From positions 124,001 to 188,000 of the forward strand of contig OZ241973.1 in the NCBI GenBank assembly GCA_965204295.1: a DNA stretch of 64,000 bases, written 5' to 3'. The notes under the pieces were generated by a model. The model was not told the origin of the DNA and made no database searches. It saw nothing but the letters and a program-made list of their open reading frames with translations. The position numbers and the translations under genes are program-made. Source of the DNA: JAWKWH01 sp965204295. Its GTDB lineage: Bacteria; Pseudomonadota; Alphaproteobacteria; Rhizobiales; Rhizobiaceae. Shown here one piece after another: positions 1 through 8,226 of this stretch (the stretch's first letter is position 1; each line of letters begins with the position of its first letter).

Positions 1-108
1 AAATTCACTGAAATGACGTTATCAAACCACAATTGCGAACGCGCATATGTCGGTAAAACCGATATTTGACAGATATTCAGCGCGGCCATTTCGAGCAATC
101 GAAATCCC

Positions 109-184
109 TGGCACGCCCAACGGGACTCGAACCCGTGTTTCCGCCGTGAAAGGGCGGCGTCCTGGACCGCTAGACGATGGGCGC
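109..184 (-). tRNA. tRNA-Glu (anticodon TTC)
   Basis: On the minus strand the 7-bp acceptor arms (GCGCCCA with TGGGCGT), the TTCGAGT T-loop and a CCGCC/GGCGG anticodon stem around loop CTTTCAC can be read, so the anticodon is TTC (Glu). The 3' CCA is encoded. The first acceptor pair is a G-T wobble. The 1-108 flank holds no gene I can support. Confidence 0.95.
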
Positions 185-525
185 CCGACCGGGCCCGCCT
201 TATAGTGGGCCTGCCCCGACCCGGCAACCCGTGCGAAGCGGCAGTTTCGAATTATTTTCGGACAGTCCGCGGAAGGATTCAGATCGCCAATTCGCATGAA
301 CCGTTCAGGCTGGCTGTTCAGTCCCGGCATGTCGCGGGTTGGATTTGTTCTGAATGATTTCGTCTTTTCGGTTCAGTATTTCATGCTGTCCCGGCATCGC
401 GCCATGCATCCGGCCACACAAATACGTTGAGCCTGTGCTCCCGGAAAAAATCCTGGGGCGTCCTGGGCGCACTCTTCCTTTGGGCGAGATCGAATAGCCT
501 GCTCAATGCTGGGTTTTCTCTTTCG
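185..525. other. gene-poor interval
   Basis: No coding region with a recognisable product was found between tRNA-Glu and the HerA-like fragment. The open frames here lack homology that I can recognise and probably arise by chance. Confidence 0.5.
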
Positions 526-1569
526 TCATATGGCTTCTATCGACCACGCCTTGATCTTCTTCGTGATCTTGTCAAAGCGCACAAAACACTGACCTGTTTG
601 CAGGTTGGTAAGTTTCGCTCCGTTGCCGAGTACGCGCTTGGCCGCGCCCGGCTTGGCGTTTGTCGCAAAGGCGGCGACAAGGCCCATGTTGTCCAGGAAT
701 TCATCGTCTTCGCCGGAAAAATCATCCGGCGATTGCGAGACCAGCATGACGGCCCCGCCTTTCGACCGGCTCATGCGAATCAGGCGGGACAGCGACGGCA
801 GCTTCGTTCCCAGGATCTGGTGCGCCTCGTCGATCATGCACAGAATACGCAGTCCGCGTGCGCCATCCGGGCTGGTTTCCGCATCCACCAGGCCATTGAG
901 ATACTGATCCAGAGCGTCCAGCAGCAGGTTGACGACTATTGTCCGGCTGTCCTCGGGCGCTTTCGGCGGCAGTTTGATGATCCAGCTTTTCCGGAAGAAC
1001 TCCTCCGGTGAGAGCTTCGGCTCAAAGAGCGGGAAGCGGCACAGTTCCTCCATGCTCGACGTCGCGCCGTCTTCCTTCGCCTCATGTTCCTGATAGACCT
1101 CAAGCAGCCGGTCGCGGATATGACGCAGTTCGCATGGCTCCTCGGCTGAGAGCGCGCGAACGGCCGCTTCATGGACATAATTGCGTTGGATGCTCCCCAG
1201 CCTCGAGCCCTTGAGGCGGGAAAGGGACTCACGGAAGCGCAACGCCGCTTCGTCAATGCCGAACGGGTCCTTCTGCGCGAGCGAAAGCACGTCCAAAGGA
1301 ACTGGCCTGCGCGGCGGTTCGATCACCTGCGCCTCAAAGGCTTCGCCGAGCGCGGTTTGCCCCTTCGTCCCGGTGAACCCCGCCAGGTCTCCTTTGAAAT
1401 CGAAGGCGAGAAGCGGCGCCGGGGCTTGCTCGCGGATAGCCCGCAGCATGGCGGAAGCCATCACCGTCTTGCCCGAGCCGCTGCCGCCCATGATTGCGCT
1501 ATGCGGGGAGCCGCTGTAGTTTGACACCGGGTTCTGGAATTTTTGACACCGGGTTCCGGAACAGTGCAA
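526..1569 (-). pseudogene. N-terminally truncated HerA/FtsK-like ATPase (DptH-like C-terminal part)
   Basis: The frame keeps an ATPase core. A Walker A motif (GGSGSGKT) lies near residue 30, a DFKGDLAG stretch follows, a Walker B-like motif (ILCMIDEAHQIL) sits near residue 245, and then comes the stretch SRSKGGAVMLVSQSPDDF. This arrangement fits HerA-like ATPases and resembles the C-terminal end of DptH, the ATPase of phosphorothioation-dependent restriction. DptH-type proteins are far longer. Here the homologous part begins almost at the P-loop, and the preceding bases are two copies of a 20-bp direct repeat that looks like a mobile-element end. The start codon is therefore fortuitous and the gene is probably a remnant. 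No dnd or dpt partner genes are present. The assignment to DptH rather than another HerA-like ATPase is tentative. Confidence 0.55.
1520..1561. repeat. two 20-bp direct repeats, possible IS end
   Basis: TTTGACACCGGGTTCTGGAA at 1520-1539 is repeated at 1542-1561 with one mismatch. Closely spaced repeated terminal sites are typical of IS21-family ends, among others. No transposase is adjacent, so this may be an orphan end that truncates the neighbouring ATPase gene. Confidence 0.45.
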
Positions 1570-1742
1570 AATGTAATTTTATTGCGCGAGGTCGTTTTAC
1601 GACAATCGCGAGCGGCGGCCGAGGACCTCTCGAAAGGCGTTCGACGGCGCCTTGAAGCGGGGTTGAAATTTACTCCGGAGAGGTTCCGAGCGGGTCGGGA
1701 ATAGCTCCGATTCGCGGCGGCGCCCACAGGGCATAAAATCCG

Positions 1743-1982
1743 CTAGCCCCGCCCATCGCACCAATCCTCTCTGCGGCCGCGCCATGGCCGGGCAAGCCCC
1801 TCGCGGATCAACACCGCGCCGACCGTTTCGCCGTCGCGATGAAACCTGGCCAGCATCCGCCCATACCGGTCGTTCCCGCTGCGCTCAATGCGCCAGGCGC
1901 TCGTTCCTGTTCCATGACGTCGGCGCAAGGGACGAAACGAGGCAGGATCACGGTCGCGCCGCCGATTTTTCCCGACCGGCAT
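1743..1982 (-). pseudogene. thermonuclease (SNase-fold) C-terminal remnant
   Basis: The last ~45 residues (DRYGRMLARF, then VGAVLIREGLARPW and DWC) match the C-terminal half of secreted staphylococcal-nuclease-like proteins, which cleave DNA and RNA using Ca2+. The N-terminal half, with the signal peptide and the first catalytic residues, is not readable in this frame, and the residues before ERSGNDRYG look frameshifted. It is probably a decayed gene. Its C-terminus faces the truncated ATPase. Confidence 0.5.
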
Positions 1983-2011
1983 CCGGTCGCGGACTCTCCA
2001 GACCGGGACCG

Positions 2012-3844
2012 CTATATCCTGACCTTGACATATTCTCCCGGCGCGTCGCCCATCGATTTGCCGTCTCTGCCGCCGGCCGGTCTCGCATCGGCCTTCCCGG
2101 CGTTGTGCCTCTTGATCCAGTCATGCCAGTGCGGCCACCAGGAACCGGGATGCTCCTGGGCGCTTTCGACCCAGTTTTCAAAATCGCCCTCCGGCACGCC
2201 GCCGGTCCAGTATTGATATTTTTTTGCCGCCGGCGGATTGACGACACCGGCGATATGACCCGAGCCGGCCATCACGTAGTCCACATCTCCGCCGAAGTGC
2301 CGGCAACCGGCAAACACCGATTTCGCCGGCGCGATATGATCTTCCCTGGTCGCCAGATTGTATATCGGGATAGCGACGTCGCCGAGCGAGAGGGTTTCGC
2401 CGTCAAGCACCATGCGGCCATCGGACAGGTTGTTGTCCAGATAACAGTTGCGCAGATAGTAGGAATGGTTTGCCGCCGTCATCCGTGTGGAGTCGGAGTT
2501 CCAGTAGAGCAGATCGAATGCGCCCGGCGTCTTGCCGCGCATGTAGTTGTCGACCACATACGGCCAGATCAATTCGCTCGATCTCAGCATGTTGAACGCC
2601 ATGGCCATCTTGGTGCCGTCCAGATAGCCCTTGCCCCGCATCGATCGTTCAATCGCCCTGACCTGCGGTTCATCCACAAAAACCTTGAGGTCGCCGCCAT
2701 GGGCGAAGTCGACCTGGGTGGTGAACAGGGTCGCGGTCTTGATCCGTTTGTCGCCGCGCCTGGCCATGAGCGCCAGTGCGGCCGAAAGAAGCGTTCCGCC
2801 GACGCAATAGCCGATGGCGTTGAATCCGTTTTCCCCGGTGATCTCTTCCGCCGTATCGAGGGCAAATTCGATCCCGTCGCCGATATAGTCCTCCCAGCCG
2901 GCTTCGGCGTGGCGTTTGTCGGGATTCACCCAGGAGATCACAAAGACGGTGTGTCCCTGCGCGACCGCCCATCTGATGAAGGATTTTTGCGGATTGAGAT
3001 CGAGAATGTAGAATTTGTTGATCCAGGGCGGGCAGATAACGAGCGGGCGCTTCAGCACCTTCCTTGTTGACGGCTCATACTGGATGATCTCCGCCAACGC
3101 GCCGCGAGCGACCACCTTGCCCGGTGTGGTCGCGATGTTCTTGCCAACCTCGAATCCCGACGCATCGACCTGACGAAGCTTCAGATCACCGCCCCCGGCC
3201 TTTATATCCGCGGCCAGCATATCCAGTCCGCGGACGAGATTGTCGCCACTCGTGGTCATTGTCTCGCGCAGCAGTTCGGGATTGGTCATGACAAAGTTGG
3301 ACGGCGAAAGCGCGTCGGCGACCTGTTTGACATAAAATCTGGCCTTGATCCTGGTGGCTTCGTCAAGTCCGTCGGCGTGTTCGACCAGATCGTCCGCCCA
3401 GCGCGCCGTGATCAGGTAGGCCTGTTTGAGAAAATCGAAAAACGGATTGTCGGCCCACTCGGAATCCTTGAATCGGCGGTCCCGCGTATCCGGTTCCACC
3501 GCTCGCCCGACATCGCCGCCGCCGGCGCGGCGGATCGAGTTCGACCAGATGTCCATATATCGCGAAAAAAGGCGCGTCTGCGCTTCCAGCGCGCGCGAGG
3601 GATCGGACAGCCAGTATTCGGTCACCTTCGACAGTGTTTTGGCCAGGTCGGCCACCGGCTCCGCCATCGAGTCGCGCGTTTTCTCCTTTTCAGGCGGTCT
3701 GGCCCACTGCGAAGCGGCTTCTCCGGCCTTTTGCGCCATTTTCGCGAGGTTGCGGGCGAACTCCTCCGGATCCTTGATCACATACTGTTTCGCTTTGGCC
3801 AGGTGGTCCCTGTTGTCGCTGTTCCTGCTCATTCCGGCGCTCAT
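2012..3844 (-). CDS. phaC: class I poly(3-hydroxyalkanoate) synthase
   Basis: PhaC polymerises (R)-3-hydroxyacyl-CoA into polyhydroxyalkanoate storage granules in the cytoplasm. The lipase-like box GYCVGG gives the catalytic Cys at about residue 347 of the chosen product, followed by REDHIAP (catalytic Asp region) and GSGHIAG (catalytic His). The approximately 610-aa length fits class I enzymes. The frame stays open 52 codons further upstream, but those residues do not resemble PhaC. ATG codons at 3844 and 3832 are both plausible; the second has GCCGGA directly before it. There is no phaA, phaB or phasin gene next to it. The gene diverges from a lipoprotein gene, and a perfect inverted repeat lies between them. 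Confidence 0.95.
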   Translation of the reverse strand: MSAGMSRNSDNRDHLAKAKQYVIKDPEEFARNLAKMAQKAGEAASQWARPPEKEKTRDSMAEPVADLAKTLSKVTEYWLSDPSRALEAQTRLFSRYMDIWSNSIRRAGGGDVGRAVEPDTRDRRFKDSEWADNPFFDFLKQAYLITARWADDLVEHADGLDEATRIKARFYVKQVADALSPSNFVMTNPELLRETMTTSGDNLVRGLDMLAADIKAGGGDLKLRQVDASGFEVGKNIATTPGKVVARGALAEIIQYEPSTRKVLKRPLVICPPWINKFYILDLNPQKSFIRWAVAQGHTVFVISWVNPDKRHAEAGWEDYIGDGIEFALDTAEEITGENGFNAIGYCVGGTLLSAALALMARRGDKRIKTATLFTTQVDFAHGGDLKVFVDEPQVRAIERSMRGKGYLDGTKMAMAFNMLRSSELIWPYVVDNYMRGKTPGAFDLLYWNSDSTRMTAANHSYYLRNCYLDNNLSDGRMVLDGETLSLGDVAIPIYNLATREDHIAPAKSVFAGCRHFGGDVDYVMAGSGHIAGVVNPPAAKKYQYWTGGVPEGDFENWVESAQEHPGSWWPHWHDWIKRHNAGKADARPAGGRDGKSMGDAPGEYVKVRI

Positions 3845-3862
3845 TCGGTACTGTTGCCACTT

Positions 3863-3882
3863 TTGACATATTATCATGTCAA
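3863..3882. promoter_or_regulatory. inverted repeat TTGACAT-N6-ATGTCAA between phaC and lipoprotein gene
   Basis: A perfect 7-bp inverted repeat with a 6-bp spacer lies about 20 bp upstream of the phaC start. Each arm contains TTGACA, so it could act as an operator or overlap a -35 element on either strand. The regulator is unknown. Confidence 0.45.
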
Positions 3883-4013
3883 CGAAAAAATTGCTCAACT
3901 TGGCAATTGGTCGGCGTTCGATCGATCCGTTGTTGACATCGGAACATGAACAAACCGATGACAGGGATCGCGATTGGCGGTTGGATTGCAAGGAAATCAC
4001 ACCGGTGGGTCAT

Positions 4014-4373
4014 ATGAATTACCATTCGTCAATTTTCGCTCTGTCGGCAATTGTCGCGCTCGCCGGCTGCGGAACGACAACCATTGAGCAGGCGCTCGAG
4101 CAGGGGACCGCCGAGGATGCAAGCGTCGAAACCGCGCTGTCCGCGACCGGCCGGGCCGACTCGTCCGGCGGTGCGGTGAGGCAGATGACGTTCATTGAAA
4201 AATTGATCAATCTGCAAGAGATCAACGCCGCACGGGCGGAACAGGCGGCCGCGGGCGGCGGAAAGACGCGCACAACCAGCGGGGCGGAGTTGAAAAAAAT
4301 TGCCCGCACGCATGATGAAGAGGCGTTGAGGGAGATCGAGAGCGGGGAAAAGACCGACGATACGGAAGAATAG
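4014..4373 (+). CDS. small putative lipoprotein
   Basis: The 119-aa product starts with a short positive-hydrophobic signal (MNYHSSIFALSAIVA) ending in lipobox LAGC, so Cys at about residue 19 should be lipidated and the protein exported. The rest is hydrophilic and rich in Ala, Glu and Thr, with no domain I recognise. The frame is open further upstream, but only the ATG at 4014 places the lipobox correctly and it has a GGTGGG upstream. The gene diverges from phaC and is followed by an aminotransferase gene. Confidence 0.7.
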   Translation: MNYHSSIFALSAIVALAGCGTTTIEQALEQGTAEDASVETALSATGRADSSGGAVRQMTFIEKLINLQEINAARAEQAAAGGGKTRTTSGAELKKIARTHDEEALREIESGEKTDDTEE

Positions 4374-4481
4374 GAAGACGGTCCGCGGAGCAAACCGGTG
4401 CGCGTATGGCTGCGATATGCCGCACCGCGATTCCCGCTTCACCCTCGACCGGCGGACCAATCCGGTCTATAGCCGCGCTGA

Positions 4482-4511
4482 ATCATCGGACCCTTGATCA
4501 TCGGACCCTTG
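4482..4511. repeat. perfect 15-bp tandem duplication
   Basis: ATCATCGGACCCTTG occurs twice in immediate succession, ending 9 bp before the aminotransferase start. It fills the position where its ribosome binding site and leader would be expected. Confidence 0.9.
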
Positions 4512-4520
4512 CGGTAAGCC

Positions 4521-5738
4521 ATGGAAGAATTTCACAAGGTTCGCCGCCTGCCGCCATATGTCTTCGAGCAGGTCAACAGGCTGAAAGCCAGCGCCCGCGC
4601 GGCGGGCGCCGATATCGTCGATCTGGGGATGGGTAATCCCGATCTGCCGACACCCGATTCGATCGTCGAAAAACTATGCGATGTGGTCAAGGACCCAAGA
4701 ACCCACCGATACTCCGCGTCAAAGGGTATTCCGGGGCTTCGGCGGGCGCAGGCGTCCTACTATCGGAGGCGTTTTGGCGTGAAACTGGATCCCGAACGCG
4801 AAGTCGTCGCCACGCTCGGGTCCAAGGAGGGCTTTGCCAATATGGCCCAGGCGATCACCGCGCCCGGCGATGTGGTTTTGTGCCCCAATCCCACCTATCC
4901 GATTCACGCCTTCGGTTTCATCATGTCCGGCGGGGTGATCCGGTCGATGCAGGTCGAACCGGACGACGGTTTCATTCCCGCGCTGGAGCGCGCGACGAAA
5001 CACTCGATTCCAAAACCGCTCGCGCTTATCCTGAATTATCCGTCGAATCCGACCGCGCACGTGGCGTCGCTCGATTTCTACGAGGAAATCATTGCCTATG
5101 CCAGAAAGCACGACATCGTCGTTTTGTCCGACCTTGCCTACGCGGAAGTGTATTTCGACGGCAATCCGCCGCCTTCGGTGCTGGAGGTTCCGGGCGCCGG
5201 GGATGTCGCCGTCGAATTCACCTCGATGTCGAAATCATTTTCAATGCCCGGCTGGCGCATGGGATTTGCGGTCGGAAACGAGCGTCTCATTGGCGCGCTT
5301 ACCAGGGTGAAATCGTATCTGGACTATGGCGCGTTCACGCCCATACAAGTGGCCGCCGCTTCGGCGCTCAACGGCGACGGCTCCGATATTGCGGGGGTCA
5401 GGGAGACCTATCGCAGGCGCCGTGACGTCATGGTCGAATCGTTTGGACGCGCCGGCTGGGATCTGCCGTCGCCTGCCGCCACCATGTTCGCCTGGGCCCC
5501 CATCCCGGACGCATTCAGGGAGACGGGGTCTCTGGAGTTTTCAAAATTGCTTGTCGAACGGGCAAATGTCGCGGTGGCGCCGGGCATTGGATTCGGCGAG
5601 CACGGCGAGGGATTTGTGCGTATCGCGCTTGTCGAAAACGAGCATCGAATTCGCCAGGCCGCGCGCTCGATAAAGAAGTTTCTGGGCGAATTTCAAGATC
5701 GGCCGGATAACGTCATTTCGCTCGGTTCCCGGCGCTGA
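4521..5738 (+). CDS. class I/II PLP aminotransferase (AlaC / LL-DAP-aminotransferase type)
   Basis: The 405-aa fold-type I aminotransferase carries VDLGMGNPDLPTP at the N-terminus, NYPSNPTA near residue 175 and the PLP-lysine motif SMSKSFSMPGWRMG near residue 240. Homologues annotated as AlaC or LL-diaminopimelate aminotransferase sit directly upstream of hom in many alphaproteobacteria, as here. It probably transfers an amino group between alanine or aspartate-family amino acids and 2-oxoglutarate. The substrate cannot be read from sequence. The hom start is 38 bp downstream, so the two are probably cotranscribed. Confidence 0.85.
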   Translation: MEEFHKVRRLPPYVFEQVNRLKASARAAGADIVDLGMGNPDLPTPDSIVEKLCDVVKDPRTHRYSASKGIPGLRRAQASYYRRRFGVKLDPEREVVATLGSKEGFANMAQAITAPGDVVLCPNPTYPIHAFGFIMSGGVIRSMQVEPDDGFIPALERATKHSIPKPLALILNYPSNPTAHVASLDFYEEIIAYARKHDIVVLSDLAYAEVYFDGNPPPSVLEVPGAGDVAVEFTSMSKSFSMPGWRMGFAVGNERLIGALTRVKSYLDYGAFTPIQVAAASALNGDGSDIAGVRETYRRRRDVMVESFGRAGWDLPSPAATMFAWAPIPDAFRETGSLEFSKLLVERANVAVAPGIGFGEHGEGFVRIALVENEHRIRQAARSIKKFLGEFQDRPDNVISLGSRR

Positions 5739-5776
5739 CTGAAAATTGTTGCGAAGAGATTCGAGGGAAGCCGCCG

Positions 5777-7090
5777 ATGGCCGAGGCATTGAAAGTGGGG
5801 ATTGCCGGACTGGGAACCGTCGGCGCGTCGGTCGTGCGGGTTCTGGCGCAGAAGGCCGGTGAACTGACCAGGCAATGCGGTCGCGATATTGTCGTTTCCG
5901 CCGTATCGGCCCGCGACAAGAACCGGGACCGCGGGATTGATCTGGCGTCGTCGCGTTGGTTCGACGATCCCGTTGCGCTGGCGAATGACGCCGAAATCGA
6001 CGTGTTTATCGAACTGATCGGAGGTGACGAAGGCGCACCGCGCGATTGCGTCGTGGCGGCGCTGAACGCGGGCCGTCATGTGGTGACCGCCAACAAGGCT
6101 CTTCTGGCGAAACATGGCGTCGCGCTGGCCGGGATCGCCGAGGAAAAAGGTGTATTGCTGAACTATGAGGCAGCCGTCGCGGGCGGCATTCCGGTGATCA
6201 AGACGATGCGTGAAGCGATGGCCGGCAACACGATCCACCGTCTTTTCGGCATTATGAACGGCACCGCGAACTATATCCTCACCCGTATGGAGGAAGAGGG
6301 GATTTCCTTTGCCGATTGTCTGGCCGACGCCCAGCGTCATGGCTATGCCGAAGCCGATCCGACGTTCGATGTCGAGGGGCACGATACCGCCCACAAACTG
6401 GCGATTCTGACCAGCCTGGCGTTTGGCTGCCGGATCTCCGCCGACTCCATATACATGGAAGGTATTTCCAATATCACGCAGGCCGATATTCAGGCCGCCT
6501 CCGCGTTGGGATATCGCATCAAGTTGCTGGGTGTGGCGCAGCGCACCGACAGCGGCATCGAGCAGCGTGTCCACCCGACCATGGTGCCGACCGCATCCGT
6601 GATCGCCCAGGTTCATGGGGTTACCAACGCGGTGGCCATTGAAACCGATATTCTCGGCGAGTTGCTGCTTTCCGGGCCGGGAGCGGGCGGAGACGCCACG
6701 GCGTCCGCGGTGGTCGGAGATACCGCCGACATCGCCAAGAGCCGTCCCGGATTTCAAAACGGTCCGGTTTTCGGCCGTCCGGCCAGGGCGCTCGAACCCT
6801 ACCGGCGCGCCGGAATGCGCTCCCATGCCGGCGGATATTTCATCAGGCTGACGGTTCAGGATCGAACGGGCGTGTTCGCGGACATCGCCGGCCGAATGGC
6901 CGAAAACGACATATCGCTGGAGTCGATCGTCCAGCACGGCGGCCACGCCGGGGATGCAACGCGGAAAACCGTCATTCTGGTTACCCACGAAACGACGGAG
7001 GCCGCGGTGCGCCGGGCCGTTGAGGGAATTACCGGCGACGGTCATCTGACCGACAAGGCGCAGGTGATAAGAATCGAAAGGGCCGCTTGA
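5777..7090 (+). CDS. hom: homoserine dehydrogenase
   Basis: This enzyme reduces aspartate semialdehyde to homoserine with NAD(P)H, the branch point to threonine and methionine. The 437-aa protein begins with Rossmann motif GIAGLGTVGASV, has the core stretch VTANKALLAKHG and the substrate region NYEAAVAGGIPVIK, and ends in an ACT domain (from about residue 350, RLTVQDRTGVFADIAG), which in this family mediates feedback by threonine. GAGGGAAG upstream supports the ATG at 5777. Confidence 0.96.
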   Translation: MAEALKVGIAGLGTVGASVVRVLAQKAGELTRQCGRDIVVSAVSARDKNRDRGIDLASSRWFDDPVALANDAEIDVFIELIGGDEGAPRDCVVAALNAGRHVVTANKALLAKHGVALAGIAEEKGVLLNYEAAVAGGIPVIKTMREAMAGNTIHRLFGIMNGTANYILTRMEEEGISFADCLADAQRHGYAEADPTFDVEGHDTAHKLAILTSLAFGCRISADSIYMEGISNITQADIQAASALGYRIKLLGVAQRTDSGIEQRVHPTMVPTASVIAQVHGVTNAVAIETDILGELLLSGPGAGGDATASAVVGDTADIAKSRPGFQNGPVFGRPARALEPYRRAGMRSHAGGYFIRLTVQDRTGVFADIAGRMAENDISLESIVQHGGHAGDATRKTVILVTHETTEAAVRRAVEGITGDGHLTDKAQVIRIERAA

Positions 7091-7103
7091 GCCTCCGTTC
7101 CAT

Positions 7104-7138
7104 CGGCAAGCGGCGATGAACAAGAACATCGCTTGCCG
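7104..7138 (+). terminator. hairpin after hom, terminator-like
   Basis: CGGCAAGCG-GC-GATG pairs with CATCGCTTGCCG around a short A-rich loop. No strong T-run follows, so this could be a weak terminator or a processing stem between hom and glpX. Confidence 0.45.
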
Positions 7139-7222
7139 TCGGTCTGGCTGTTTGACAAAAGGGGCGTGGCGTCGGGCTTTCCCCTTGCGGATCATGGCGT
7201 CCTGTGAAACGGGAGATGATTG

Positions 7223-8203
7223 ATGACCGTCAGTGCGAAATCCGGCCTTGACCGCATTCTGGCTCTTGAGTTGGCGCGGGTAACGGAACGGGCGGCGGTG
7301 GCCGCGGCGCGTCTGCGCGGACGTGGCGACGAAAAAGCGGCCGATCAGGTTGCCGTTGACGCGATGCGCTCCGAACTGAACCGCCTGCCGATCCGGGGAA
7401 CCGTCGTTATCGGCGAAGGCGAACGCGATGAGGCGCCGATGCTCTATATCGGTGAAAAAGTGGGAAGCGGCGAAGGTCCGAACGTCGATATCGCGCTCGA
7501 TCCCCTTGAAGGAACGACCATCTGCGCGAAGAATCTTCCCAATTCTCTCGCGGTGATCGCGATTGCCGAAAAGGGCAGCCTGCTTTTCGCGCCGGACGTT
7601 TACATGGAGAAGATCGCGATCGGTCCGGGATTTCCCGAAAACGTCGTCGATCTCGATGCTCCTGCGGTCGAAAACATCGAAAATCTGGCGAAGGCCAAGG
7701 GTGTGCCGGTGGCGGAGGTCACGGCCTGCATTCTCGATCGGCCTCGCCATACGAAGCTGATCAATGCGGTGAGGGGGACAGGCGCCGCGATCAGGCTCAT
7801 TGGCGACGGCGATGTCGCGGGCGTCATCCATACGACCGATCCGGAAGAAACCGGCATCGACATCTATATGGGCACGGGCGGCGCGCCGGAGGGTGTCTTG
7901 GCCGCCGCCGCGTTGCGTTGCACGGGCGGGCAGATGCAGGGCCGGCTCGTGCTGGATACCGACGAGAAGGTCGCCCGCGCCGAAAAAATGGGTATCTCGG
8001 ATCCGGGGCGTGTCCACGCCATGAACGACATGGCGAGCGGGGAAGTGTTCTTCTCGGCCACCGGCGTCACCGACGGCAACATGCTTTCCGGCGTGAAATT
8101 CTCGCGCAACTACGTTCAGACGGAAACGATCGTCATGCGTTCGTCGTCGGGAACCGTCCGCGAGATCAAGGCGCGTCATCAGGACATGGAAAAGTTCTCT
8201 TGA
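7223..8203 (+). CDS. glpX: class II fructose-1,6-bisphosphatase
   Basis: GlpX dephosphorylates fructose-1,6-bisphosphate in gluconeogenesis. Family signatures GTVVIGEGERDEAPMLY, DIALDPLEGTT and GTGGAPEGVLAAAAL are intact in about 326 aa. The ATG at 7223 sits 7 bp after GGGAG, which decides the start over the in-frame TTG at 7220. The order hom-glpX-recJ is widespread in alphaproteobacteria. Confidence 0.96.
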   Translation: MTVSAKSGLDRILALELARVTERAAVAAARLRGRGDEKAADQVAVDAMRSELNRLPIRGTVVIGEGERDEAPMLYIGEKVGSGEGPNVDIALDPLEGTTICAKNLPNSLAVIAIAEKGSLLFAPDVYMEKIAIGPGFPENVVDLDAPAVENIENLAKAKGVPVAEVTACILDRPRHTKLINAVRGTGAAIRLIGDGDVAGVIHTTDPEETGIDIYMGTGGAPEGVLAAAALRCTGGQMQGRLVLDTDEKVARAEKMGISDPGRVHAMNDMASGEVFFSATGVTDGNMLSGVKFSRNYVQTETIVMRSSSGTVREIKARHQDMEKFS

Positions 8204-8226
8204 CCGCAAACCGGCCGGATGACCGG

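Noticed and set aside
3876..4013. An N-terminal extension of the lipoprotein gene
   Set aside because: It would place the lipobox near residue 65, which is incompatible with a lipoprotein signal.
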